From UBA1413 sp037447215 (lineage in GTDB: Bacteria; Bacteroidota; Bacteroidia; Bacteroidales; Prolixibacteraceae), in contig JBBIHB010000054.1 of assembly GCA_037447215.1 (NCBI GenBank), positions 1-18,888 of the forward strand: a DNA stretch of 18,888 nucleotides. Direction: 5' to 3'. Made by a program: the position numbers and the translations under genes. The notes under the pieces are model-generated. The model ran no database searches. It had not been told where the DNA came from and worked only from the letters and a program-made list of their open reading frames with translations. The number at the start of each line of letters is the position of its first letter. Positions within the stretch are counted from its first letter, which is position 1. Below are positions 7,283 through 15,449 of the stretch, in pieces.

Positions 7283-8728
7283 ATGGAAGATCAAGATAAA
7301 TTACTGAAAGAAGTAACACAGCGTGAATATCAATATGGGTTTTTTACCGATATTGAAACTGAGATCATAGATAAAGGTTTGAATGAAGATGTTATTCGTA
7401 CCATTTGGGAAAAGAAAAATGAGCCCGATTTTATGCTTGAGTTCAGACTTAATGCTTATCGCAGATGGTTGAAGATGGAAATGCCCGACTGGGCTTACCT
7501 CAAGATTCCTCCAATCGATTTTCAGGCAATAAGTTATTATGCAGCACCCAAAAAGAATCCCAAATACGAAAGTCTCGACGAAGTGGATCCTGAATTGCTC
7601 GAAACATTCAATAAGCTCGGGATTCCTTTAGAGGAGCAGAAACATCTTGCAGGTGTTGCGGTTGATGCTGTAATCGACAGTGTTTCCGTTAAAACTACTT
7701 TCAAGGAAACACTCGCCGAAAAAGGTATTATTTTTTGCTCGTTCAGCGAAGCATTGCAGGAACACTCAGATTTGGTGCAGAAATATATTGGCATGGCAGT
7801 CCCGGTGGGCGATAATTATTTTGCGGCTTTGAATTCTGCTGTATTCAGCGACGGTTCGTTTTGTTACGTGCCCAAAGGCGTCAGATGCCCAATGGAACTC
7901 TCCACCTATTTCAGAATAAATGCTGCCAACACCGGACAGTTTGAAAGAACCCTTATTGTAGCCGACGAAGATAGCTATGTGAGTTACCTCGAAGGATGTA
8001 CAGCTCCCATGCGCGATGAGAACCAGCTACATGCGGCCGTTGTCGAAATTATTGCCCTCGATCGAGCCGAAGTAAAATACAGTACGGTTCAAAACTGGTA
8101 CCCCGGCGATAAAAACGGAGTGGGTGGCATTTATAATTTTGTTACCAAACGTGGGGTTTGTCGTGGCAAATCCTCAAAAATCAGCTGGACACAGGTTGAA
8201 ACCGGATCGGCCATTACCTGGAAGTATCCAAGCTGCATACTTTTGGGCGATAATTCGGTAGGTGAGTTTTATTCTGTAGCCCTGACCAATCATCACCAAC
8301 AGGCCGATACAGGTACCAAAATGATCCACATAGGTAAAAATACCAAAAGCACCATTGTTTCAAAAGGAATTTCAGCTGGCCTTAGCGACAACTCATACCG
8401 GGGATTGGTGAAGGTGTTGCCGGGAGCCGGAAATTCAAGGAATTTTTCACAATGCGATTCCCTGTTGATGGGTGATAGATGCGGTGCACATACTTTCCCC
8501 TATATCGAGGTGGCAAACAAATCGTCGATTGTAGAGCATGAAGCTACCACCTCAAAAATTGGCGAAGACCAGATTTTCTATTGCAATCAGAGGGGAATCT
8601 CTACCGAAGATGCAATTGGCATGATTGTTAACGGATATGCTCGTGAGGTACTGAATAAACTGCCTATGGAATTTGCCGTAGAAGCACAAAAACTTCTGGC
8701 TATCAGTCTCGAAGGGAGTGTCGGATAA
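7283..8728 (+). CDS. sufB: Fe-S cluster assembly scaffold SufB
   Basis: SufB is the scaffold of the SufBC2D complex on which nascent Fe-S clusters are built from SufE-delivered sulfur. The 481-residue protein has the normal length and closely follows the family to its end (EFAVEAQKLLAISLEGSVG). Residues tied to cluster assembly in E. coli are visible: Cys239 in EGCTAPMRD, Cys391 in SQCDSLLMGD, and the VEHEATTSKIGEDQ block (418-431). The middle is the beta-helix core. It is the first gene of sufB-sufC-sufD-sufS, all on the plus strand, and lies 217 bp from divergent thiL. No Rrf2/IscR/SufR-type regulator gene precedes it, unlike many suf operons, so control would have to come from elsewhere. 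Its gap to sufC is 67 bp. Confidence 0.98.
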   Translation: MEDQDKLLKEVTQREYQYGFFTDIETEIIDKGLNEDVIRTIWEKKNEPDFMLEFRLNAYRRWLKMEMPDWAYLKIPPIDFQAISYYAAPKKNPKYESLDEVDPELLETFNKLGIPLEEQKHLAGVAVDAVIDSVSVKTTFKETLAEKGIIFCSFSEALQEHSDLVQKYIGMAVPVGDNYFAALNSAVFSDGSFCYVPKGVRCPMELSTYFRINAANTGQFERTLIVADEDSYVSYLEGCTAPMRDENQLHAAVVEIIALDRAEVKYSTVQNWYPGDKNGVGGIYNFVTKRGVCRGKSSKISWTQVETGSAITWKYPSCILLGDNSVGEFYSVALTNHHQQADTGTKMIHIGKNTKSTIVSKGISAGLSDNSYRGLVKVLPGAGNSRNFSQCDSLLMGDRCGAHTFPYIEVANKSSIVEHEATTSKIGEDQIFYCNQRGISTEDAIGMIVNGYAREVLNKLPMEFAVEAQKLLAISLEGSVG

Positions 8729-8795
8729 ATGGAATGTTAGAATAGTAGAGGGTTAAGGAGATTAGGATAATTTAATAAAGAAAAGAAATAAGAAT

Positions 8796-9548
8796 ATGTT
8801 ATCAATAAAAAACCTTTGTGTTTCCATTGAAGGAAAAGAAATATTAAACGGAATTAATTTAGAGGTAAAACCAGGTGAAATTCATGCCATTATGGGTCCC
8901 AACGGATCGGGGAAAAGTACGCTTGCAAATGTTTTGGCCGGCAAAGAGGATTATGAAATAACGGCAGGTGAAATTACTTTTGACGGAGAAGACTTGCTCG
9001 AAATGGCACCAGAAGACCGTGCCAGGAAAGGTATTTTTCTTAGTTTTCAGTATCCGGTTGAAATCCCTGGAGTCCCAATGGTTACTTTCCTAAGGGCAGC
9101 CCTGAACGAACACCGCAAATTTAAAGGACTTAATTCGCTTACAGCAGGTGAATTCCTGAAGGTTATGCGCGATAAGAAAGCTTTGGTAGAGATGGATACT
9201 GAATTGACCAACCGGTCGGTAAACGAAGGCTTTTCAGGTGGAGAAAAAAAGAAAAACGAGATTTTCCAAATGGCATTACTGGAACCCAGACTTTCAATCC
9301 TCGACGAAACCGATTCGGGACTTGACATAGACGCCCTCAAAACTGTGGCACATGGCGTTAATGCCCTGCGTACTCCAGGCAATGCCACCATTGTGGTTAC
9401 ACATTACCAACGTTTACTCGACTATATTGTGCCCGACCATGTACATGTATTGTTCAAAGGACGTATAGTAAAATCGGCCGGAAAGGAACTGGCACTTGAA
9501 CTTGAAGAAAAAGGATACGAATGGATTAAAAAAGAAACCGGATATTAA
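8796..9548 (+). CDS. sufC: Fe-S cluster assembly ATPase SufC
   Basis: SufC is the ABC-type ATPase of the soluble SufBCD complex; ATP-driven dimerisation reshapes SufB and SufD during cluster assembly. The 250-residue protein has a complete nucleotide-binding domain: Walker A GPNGSGKST (34-42), Q-loop Gln85, signature FSGGE (146-150), Walker B LSILDE (166-171) followed by the SufC-typical TDSGLD, and H-loop His203. There is no membrane domain, as expected for SufC. The stop codon is separated from the sufD ATG by a single base, which suggests coupled translation. Confidence 0.98.
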   Translation: MLSIKNLCVSIEGKEILNGINLEVKPGEIHAIMGPNGSGKSTLANVLAGKEDYEITAGEITFDGEDLLEMAPEDRARKGIFLSFQYPVEIPGVPMVTFLRAALNEHRKFKGLNSLTAGEFLKVMRDKKALVEMDTELTNRSVNEGFSGGEKKKNEIFQMALLEPRLSILDETDSGLDIDALKTVAHGVNALRTPGNATIVVTHYQRLLDYIVPDHVHVLFKGRIVKSAGKELALELEEKGYEWIKKETGY

Positions 9549-9549
9549 A

Positions 9550-10920
9550 ATGAGCGTAATTACAGAACATAATGACCTTTCGCTGAGACTGGCCGGGCAA
9601 TTTCGTGATTCAGAGGAAATAATAAACGGTAACAGCCCTGAGGTCTTAAACAGACCCCGTAAAAAAGCTTTCCGGGATTTTGTTGTCCAGGGAATCCCGA
9701 TTAGGAAAAATGAAAACTATAAATATACCAACCTTCAACCAGCACTGGAACATTATTTCAGTTATATCTTCCATAAGGAGGTAAAAAATTTTCATCTCGA
9801 TGAAGTTTTTAAATGTGATGTACCTCAGTTGGATACCCACCTTGTAACCATACGTAATGGCTGGTTTTATCCTGAGTTGAACCCAAAAGGCATCCTGCCT
9901 GAAACCGTAGCTCTTCAAAGTCTCGAAAAAGCTGCAGGTGAGAAATCAACCTTGGTTGAAAATCATTATGGAAATTTGGCCGAAACATCTTCCGACCCGA
10001 TGGTTGCATTAAATACAGCCTTCGCACGCGATGGATATTTTCTTTATGTACCGAAAAAAACTGTTGTCGAAAGACCTATACAGGTTATAAACCTTTTACA
10101 AAGCCAGGAAAATACTTTTGTAACCCAACGCAACCTCATAATTATTGAACCCGGTGCAAATGTTACCCTAATTATCTGCGACCATACCTTAAATCCATTC
10201 CATTATTTCTGCAACTCAGTTACTGAGATTTTTGTCGGCGAAAATGCAGCAGTGAATTATTATACGGTTCAAAACCAGCATAACAATGCTGCTTCGGTCA
10301 ATTCGATATTTATCAGCCTCGGGCATAATGCACAGATAAATACCAATACAATAACCCTGCATGGGGGGCTTATCCGCAATAACCTCAAAGTAATCCTCGA
10401 TGGTGAAAACAGTAAAGCCAATGTTTATGGAATGGGGTTCCTCGACCGCAAACAACATGTTGATAATTTTACGCAGCTCGTGCACGCCAAACCACACTGT
10501 CAAAGTAATCAACTATATAAAAATGTACTCGATGATGAATCCTCCGGGGCTTTTTCAGGAAGGATCAACGTACGCCGCAACGCTCAGAAAACCAACGCTT
10601 TTCAACGGAACAACAACCTGTTGCTTACCGACAAGGCACAAATGCAAACCAAACCTCAGTTGATTATTGAGGCCGATGATGTGAAATGCAGCCATGGTGC
10701 CACAATAGGGCAGATCGATGAAGAAGCCCTGTTTTACCTCCGCAGCCGGGGGATTGAAGAGAAACAGGCACGACTGATGATGATGAATGCTTTTTCGTAT
10801 GAAGTGGTTCAAAACATTAAAGTTGAACCCTTGCGCGACCGCATCAACGATCTGATTGAAAAGCGCCTCCGCGGGGATATCGGCCGTTGTCACGATTGCG
10901 CTTACCTGTGTGAATGTTAA
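9550..10920 (+). CDS. sufD: Fe-S cluster assembly protein SufD with Cys-rich tail
   Basis: SufD is the SufB paralogue that completes the SufBC2D scaffold and is linked to iron entry. The ATG at 9550, one base after the sufC stop, gives 456 residues; an upstream ATG at 9496 inside sufC is less likely because it would add an 18-residue lysine-rich extension. The C-terminal SufBD core holds KCSHGATIGQ (379-388), whose His382 matches the functional His of E. coli SufD. An unusual feature is the end: after LIEKRLRGDIG the protein closes with RCHDCAYLCEC, four cysteines in C-x2-C-x3-C-x-C spacing (447, 450, 454, 456). This resembles a metal- or cluster-binding tail that E. coli SufD lacks. Identity is sure; the role of the tail is inference. 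Confidence 0.97.
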   Translation: MSVITEHNDLSLRLAGQFRDSEEIINGNSPEVLNRPRKKAFRDFVVQGIPIRKNENYKYTNLQPALEHYFSYIFHKEVKNFHLDEVFKCDVPQLDTHLVTIRNGWFYPELNPKGILPETVALQSLEKAAGEKSTLVENHYGNLAETSSDPMVALNTAFARDGYFLYVPKKTVVERPIQVINLLQSQENTFVTQRNLIIIEPGANVTLIICDHTLNPFHYFCNSVTEIFVGENAAVNYYTVQNQHNNAASVNSIFISLGHNAQINTNTITLHGGLIRNNLKVILDGENSKANVYGMGFLDRKQHVDNFTQLVHAKPHCQSNQLYKNVLDDESSGAFSGRINVRRNAQKTNAFQRNNNLLLTDKAQMQTKPQLIIEADDVKCSHGATIGQIDEEALFYLRSRGIEEKQARLMMMNAFSYEVVQNIKVEPLRDRINDLIEKRLRGDIGRCHDCAYLCEC

Positions 10921-10955
10921 TCAGACGAGTCGGTTATAATCAAACTAATAATACA

Positions 10956-10963
10956 TACCTTTG
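10956..10963 (+). promoter_or_regulatory. Possible internal promoter -7 box for sufS
   Basis: TACCTTTG is a full match to TAnnTTTG in the 147-bp gap between sufD and sufS. A degenerate -33 element (TTA at 10934-10936, 19 bases upstream) is in the right place. If used, sufS and the downstream transporter could be transcribed apart from sufBCD. Confidence 0.4.
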
Positions 10964-10985
10964 TAAAAATCCTTTACAATTTTTG
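10961..10985 (+). terminator. Weak terminator/attenuator between sufD and sufS
   Basis: TTGTAAA (10961-10967), a 5-base AATCC loop and TTTACAA (10973-10979) form a perfect 7-bp stem followed by TTTTTG. The stem is AT-rich, so partial termination or mRNA processing is more likely than full stop. It overlaps the TACCTTTG box. Confidence 0.4.
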
Positions 10986-11067
10986 ATTTGTGCTTTTTTA
11001 GTTTAATCAAGAATATAAAAACATGGTCGGTGATTAATCGGAATATTACATTACACTAATTATTAAG

Positions 11068-12282
11068 ATGATTATTACAGATATACGCAACCACTTCCCC
11101 ATTTTGAAGCAGAAAGTTTATGGCAAACCATTAATTTATCTCGACAGTGCTGCTTCGACCCAGAAGGTAGTGGATGTTTTGCTGGCCGAACGCCGACTGA
11201 CAATTGAATATTATGGAAATATCCATCGGGCTTCGCATTATATGGCCAATAAAGCCACCGCCGATTTTGAAGCAGTCCGAAACCAGGTGGCCGGTTTCAT
11301 CGGCGCTGCACTTAAAGAAGAGATCATATTTACCAAAGGAACAACCGAAAGTATCAACCTGGTTGCGTTTTCGTTTGGCGAAGCATTTGTAAATGAAGGT
11401 GACGAGATAATTGTTTCAGAAATGGAACACCACTCTAATATTGTTCCCTGGCAACTGATGGCACATCGAAAAAAAGCCCAGGTTATAATGTTGCCTTTTA
11501 ACGGGAAAGGAGAACTTCGTACTGACCTGCTTCCACAATTGATCAACAATCGCACCCGGTTGATTGCTGTTGCGCATGTTTCCAATGTTCTGGGAACCAT
11601 AAACCCCATTAAAGAAATAACTGGTATTGCCCATGAAAGAGGAGTAAAAGTGCTGGTTGACGGCGCTCAGGCTGTTCAACATATACCGGTTAATGTTTCT
11701 TACCTTGATGCCGATTTTTATACTTTCTCGTCACATAAAATATACGGCCCCAATGGTGTCGGGATTTTATATGGCAGGAAAGAACTCCTCGAATCTATGC
11801 CACCTTACCAGGGTGGTGGGGAGATGATTTCGGAAGTTAGTTTCAACGGAACAACCTATAACCTTATTCCTTATAAATTCGAGGCAGGAACACCCCATAT
11901 AACAGGTGTAATCGGACTTGGTGCCGCACTTGAATTTTTCACACGTATCGGGATTGAAAATATTGCCGCCCACGAACAGGAGTTGCTTCGATATGCCACC
12001 AGCAGATTAACAGAGATTGCAGGAATGCAGATTTATGGCAACAGTGCAAATAAATCAGGGGTAATTTCCTTTAACATCGAAGGCATCCATCCTTACGATA
12101 TCGGCATGTTGCTCGACAAAATGGGAATTGCTGTCCGAACAGGCCACCATTGTGCCGATCCGGTAATGGAGCACTTTAAGGTACCGGGTACAGTCAGGAT
12201 CAGTTTTGGCATATACAACACACCAGAGGAGATCGACAGGTTTATAGAATCGCTCAAAAAAGTAATTGCGATGCTTAACTAA
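11068..12282 (+). CDS. sufS: Cysteine desulfurase SufS
   Basis: SufS removes sulfur from L-cysteine to form alanine and a persulfide that SufE accepts. The 404-residue protein is a fold-type I PLP enzyme of the group II (SufS/CsdA) kind. The PLP lysine is Lys224 in TFSSHKIYGPNG, the cofactor-stacking His lies in SEMEHHSN (117-124), and the persulfide cysteine is Cys362 in RTGHHCADP on the short, structured loop expected of SufS rather than the long IscS loop. It is the last SUF gene of the first block. Its partner sufE lies about 3.2 kb downstream. The transporter gene begins 23 bp after its stop. Confidence 0.97.
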   Translation: MIITDIRNHFPILKQKVYGKPLIYLDSAASTQKVVDVLLAERRLTIEYYGNIHRASHYMANKATADFEAVRNQVAGFIGAALKEEIIFTKGTTESINLVAFSFGEAFVNEGDEIIVSEMEHHSNIVPWQLMAHRKKAQVIMLPFNGKGELRTDLLPQLINNRTRLIAVAHVSNVLGTINPIKEITGIAHERGVKVLVDGAQAVQHIPVNVSYLDADFYTFSSHKIYGPNGVGILYGRKELLESMPPYQGGGEMISEVSFNGTTYNLIPYKFEAGTPHITGVIGLGAALEFFTRIGIENIAAHEQELLRYATSRLTEIAGMQIYGNSANKSGVISFNIEGIHPYDIGMLLDKMGIAVRTGHHCADPVMEHFKVPGTVRISFGIYNTPEEIDRFIESLKKVIAMLN

Positions 12283-12305
12283 TCAGATGACCAATCCAAC
12301 TTTTC

Positions 12306-13349
12306 ATGCAAACTATGAAAGAGCCTGAATTGAAAAAATCAACCTTTTTCTTTACGCAAATCAAAATGTATCTCCCCGATTGGTTCATTTCAGGATTAGT
12401 TGTGATGATCCTTGCAGCATGGATTGTCCCGGGAATTGGTATGGAAGGAAAGTATTTTAACCTTGGTACTGTAATCGATGCTGGTGTTGTCCTGATTTTT
12501 TTCTTTTATGGATTAAAACTCGATCCCGAAAAACTAAAGCGAGGCATGAGCAACTGGCACATGCATCTTTCGGTGCAGTTCACAACTTTTATAATTTTCC
12601 CGTTGCTTGTCCTGCCATTTTATCCATTAATAAAAGGGACATCCCTCGAAGTTTTCTGGATGGGTATGTTCTTTCTGGCTACCCTGCCTTCAACTGTGTC
12701 ATCTTCGGTGGTTATGGTTTCCATCGCAGGTGGAAATATACCTGGTTCAATTTTCAATGCAAGCATTTCAGGGATAATCGGTATTGTAATGACACCACTT
12801 TGGATGGGGCTGTTCCTTACTTCTAACACCGGTGATTTTGATTTTTCAAAAATTATTGTTCAGCTGATAATTCAAATCATTTTGCCCGTAGTTGCAGGAC
12901 TAATGCTTCACCCATATTTTATTAGGTTTGTTAACCGGCATAACAAAAAACTGGCGGCATTCGATAAAATTATTATCCTTCTGATTGTTTATAAATCGTT
13001 CAGCCATTCTTTTATCGCAGGAATGTTCTCATACGTAAGTTTGATTACTCTTATTGTATTATTCGTTGCTGTACTGATATTATTCTTTGTAGTTTTAAAT
13101 TTCACTGCATGGCTGGGTAAAAAACTCCGATTCTCACGCGAAGACATCATCACACTGCAGTTTTCCGGGTCTAAAAAATCGCTGGTACATGGATCGGTAT
13201 TCGCAAGTGTGCTCTTTCCAGGAATCAGCGGTGCGGGTATTTATTTGTTGCCCATCATGATTTATCATGCTTTTCAACTTTTTTTCATCAGTGTAATGGC
13301 AAAAAATATAGCCAAGGAAACTATTGCTCCTCCCTTTCAACCAATCTGA
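12306..13349 (+). CDS. SBF-like (bile acid:sodium symporter family) membrane protein
   Basis: A 347-residue integral membrane protein, roughly ten hydrophobic segments, of the SBF_like group related to E. coli YfeH, yeast Rch1 and human SLC10A7. Supporting signs are the early motif DAGVVLIFFFYGLKLDPEKL (58-77), the TLPSTVSSSVVM stretch (127-138) that resembles the crossover region of SBF carriers, and the late FSGSKKSLVHGSVFA motif (286-300) typical of this subgroup. The first ATG is used; a second in-frame ATG at 12315 is equally plausible. It follows sufS by 23 bp and probably shares its transcript. Bile acid transport is not implied; characterised relatives affect calcium or sodium homeostasis, and the substrate here is unknown. 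The 3' end overlaps the convergent gene by 29 bp. Confidence 0.85.
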   Translation: MQTMKEPELKKSTFFFTQIKMYLPDWFISGLVVMILAAWIVPGIGMEGKYFNLGTVIDAGVVLIFFFYGLKLDPEKLKRGMSNWHMHLSVQFTTFIIFPLLVLPFYPLIKGTSLEVFWMGMFFLATLPSTVSSSVVMVSIAGGNIPGSIFNASISGIIGIVMTPLWMGLFLTSNTGDFDFSKIIVQLIIQIILPVVAGLMLHPYFIRFVNRHNKKLAAFDKIIILLIVYKSFSHSFIAGMFSYVSLITLIVLFVAVLILFFVVLNFTAWLGKKLRFSREDIITLQFSGSKKSLVHGSVFASVLFPGISGAGIYLLPIMIYHAFQLFFISVMAKNIAKETIAPPFQPI

Positions 13350-14577
13350 ATACCTGTCGCCAGGAATCTTCGCACTGTGAAAAACGGTAAAGCTTGTGGT
13401 ACTGAAGGTTACGCCCCTGTTTGAAATTGGCAAAAGGCGCCGGATCTATTCCCCATTCAATAATAATTATCTGAATATCAGTATCTGGCATTGAATTATC
13501 AAGGACGGCTGGATTAAGGCGGGCCACAGGGTTTGATCCTGGATGGCCCGGTGGTGTCAGGCCTGAAGTATTCATGGCTTCCGATTCGGACCAATGTGCC
13601 TGCGACCTTCTTTCGGATGGAGACATGGCATTGAGTTCGGCCCTTAATTTCCTGATTCCCTCCCGCCATACACCCATCTGCATTTTGATGTATTGCTCCC
13701 GGGTAATCAACGCAAGACTGTCAGTTTTTGCTTCGGCAAGAATTTTCTCTGATCCATCAAAATTTTCCTTTAGCTTTCGTGCAAGCAAGGGATCGAAACG
13801 GTGCAATTTGTTATAAGCCTCCTCAAATTCAAAACGTCGAAGATTGTCATCATCACCTGTTAAGGACAGTAATTCCTTGGATTGCGGAAGTTCTGCCTTA
13901 CGTTGGTTTTCTACAATCATTTCATTAAAATGTCCGATAAGCGACATGATAAAATCTTCGCGCGTAACAGTCATGTAAACCGGAACTGTTCCTTCCCTGA
14001 CAACTGTGATTTCTTTATTTATACTGTTGAACCGGTAAACCGGGTATCCGAAAAAATCGGAAACAATTTTTGGCTGGAGCCATATATCGTCCATAACGTG
14101 TGTCGAAACAAGCTTTTCGGGGTTATTAATATAAAGGGTTATTGTAGCGTCGGTTTTCCGGTCGAAACATGGCTTTTCGTTACATACCAGTGTAGCAAAC
14201 AATTCGAATTGAATTTTTGCACTGAACGATTTATTTTCGTGAAACTCAAACGGGGGGGATGAATTCTTCCTTATTACAAGTTTAAATCCTTGCGGAGTAT
14301 CCAAGTCGGGACATTTTTTTAAAATTTCTGTGATTGAGTCCAGGCTCTTGAGAAATATCCTTTCAAGCCTGGCCTGTTGACGCGACAACCCCTGAGCAGC
14401 TTCAGAATATTCTTCAACCGGGCCATCGATAAAGGGCATAAAACGCTCTCCCCTGTACAGGATTATTTCGTCGGAAAATACAGGAAGCTGCTGCGCCTTC
14501 GTATGGTCAAAGCCTAATAGCAGAAATAAAATGCCGATACACAGATGACCCTTAATATTCCATTTTAATCCACACAT
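13321..14577 (-). CDS. Secreted protein of unknown function
   Basis: The family was not recognised. The preferred start at 14577 gives 418 residues with a signal peptide ending near AQQ (residues 28-30): a basic start, a hydrophobic core (LCIGILFLLLGF) and a polar end. The frame could open at 14613, but a TTACTTTG -7-like box (14595-14602) lies between and favours the shorter form. The mature protein begins with a segment around YRGERFMPFIDGP (41-53), has a mixed alpha/beta middle with four cysteines (89, 132, 137 and late 402), a long charged helical stretch (about 205-325, many Glu/Lys/Arg) and a Pro/Ser/Asn-rich linker (335-365) before the C-terminal domain. No catalytic motif is evident. 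The last 29 bp overlap the transporter gene antisense. It lies downstream of rubrerythrin on the same strand (138 bp), so a link is possible but not shown. Confidence 0.75.
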   Translation of the reverse strand: MCGLKWNIKGHLCIGILFLLLGFDHTKAQQLPVFSDEIILYRGERFMPFIDGPVEEYSEAAQGLSRQQARLERIFLKSLDSITEILKKCPDLDTPQGFKLVIRKNSSPPFEFHENKSFSAKIQFELFATLVCNEKPCFDRKTDATITLYINNPEKLVSTHVMDDIWLQPKIVSDFFGYPVYRFNSINKEITVVREGTVPVYMTVTREDFIMSLIGHFNEMIVENQRKAELPQSKELLSLTGDDDNLRRFEFEEAYNKLHRFDPLLARKLKENFDGSEKILAEAKTDSLALITREQYIKMQMGVWREGIRKLRAELNAMSPSERRSQAHWSESEAMNTSGLTPPGHPGSNPVARLNPAVLDNSMPDTDIQIIIIEWGIDPAPFANFKQGRNLQYHKLYRFSQCEDSWRQVFRLVEREEQ

Positions 14578-14715
14578 CCACGACAAAGTTTTATACTTAC
14601 AAAGTAAATGCAATGCGTAAATTAATATTCAAAAACCTGAATAAAAACCTCTTTTCTTTTCAATTACCTGCCTTAAAGTCCGAAGATTTAACTTTAATCC
14701 CCTCCTGAAATAACT

Positions 14716-15291
14716 TTAATAGTTCATACATTCCAGTTCAAAATAAGCTTGCTCATGTTCGCAGGCCGGGCATTTTTTGGGAGGTTTTTTCGATTCGTGC
14801 AGGAACCCGCAAACCCTGCATTTCCATACCACTTTATCCTCCCGCTCGAAAACCTTACCCTCTGCCAAGTTTTGATAAAGTTTCAAGTAACGGTCTTCGT
14901 GTGCCATTTCCACTTTCGCAATGGTTTTAAATACCGTTGCAATCTGTTTGAAACCTTCTTCTTCGGCAATTATTGCAAACTCAGGATACAACATTGTCCA
15001 TTCTTCATTCTCCCCTTCGGCTGCTGCTTTCAGGTTTTCGAGTGTATTACCGATTTTTCCAGCCGGATAGGTAGCCGTAATTTCAACCATCCGGCCTTCG
15101 AGAAATTTAAAAAATCTTTCGGCATGGGCTTTTTCATTTATTGCTGTTTCCTCGAAAAGGGAGGCAATTTGTTCCAGGCCTTCTTCACGGGCTTTCATGG
15201 CAAAAAATTCGTAACGGTTGCGCGCCTGCGATTCACCGGCAAAAGCTTTCAGCAGGTTCTGTTCTGTTTTGGTACCAGCTAATGATTTCAT
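14716..15291 (-). CDS. rbr: Rubrerythrin
   Basis: Rubrerythrin reduces hydrogen peroxide with electrons from rubredoxin-type donors and protects anaerobes. The 191-residue protein has two domains: a ferritin-like diiron four-helix bundle with ligands in FAGESQARNRYE (Glu20), EETAINEKAHAE (Glu53, His56), the central Glu94/Glu97 region and KVEMAHEDRY (Glu128, His131), and a C-terminal rubredoxin-like iron site with Cys158-x2-Cys161 and Cys174-x2-Cys177. Start 15291 is chosen because MKSLAGTKTEQNL is the normal family N-terminus; the frame could open at 15339, but that adds atypical sequence. It faces away from sufE across a 158-bp spacer. The neighbouring SUF genes fit oxygen or peroxide stress, as Fe-S clusters are a main target of peroxide. 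Confidence 0.97.
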   Translation of the reverse strand: MKSLAGTKTEQNLLKAFAGESQARNRYEFFAMKAREEGLEQIASLFEETAINEKAHAERFFKFLEGRMVEITATYPAGKIGNTLENLKAAAEGENEEWTMLYPEFAIIAEEEGFKQIATVFKTIAKVEMAHEDRYLKLYQNLAEGKVFEREDKVVWKCRVCGFLHESKKPPKKCPACEHEQAYFELECMNY

Positions 15292-15391
15292 ACATAAAAT
15301 TTTTTTATTGACATAAAAATAATCATTTGTGTGAAACAATCAGGAATTCCGAATTAATTTAGAAACATTAAAAACAAAATAATGATAGAAA

Positions 15392-15422
15392 TTTGCCGGA
15401 AAATGAAAAATTCCCACATTTG
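15392..15422 (+). promoter_or_regulatory. Bacteroidota-type promoter for sufE
   Basis: TTTG at 15392-15395 and CACATTTG at 15415-15422 (7 of 8 to TAnnTTTG) are separated by 19 bases, the expected spacing. The start codon of sufE lies 27 bases after the -7 box, so the leader is short. Confidence 0.5.
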
Positions 15423-15449
15423 CATCCTTAAAATGAGCAAAGTATTACG

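Noticed and set aside
9496..9549. Upstream ATG that would lengthen SufD by 18 residues
   Set aside because: It lies inside sufC and adds a lysine-rich stretch not expected in SufD; the ATG at 9550 directly after the sufC stop is the natural start.
12306..13349. Bile acid transport as the function of the SBF-like protein
   Set aside because: The family name is historical; the motifs match the SBF_like (YfeH/Rch1/SLC10A7) group, for which bile acid transport is not established.
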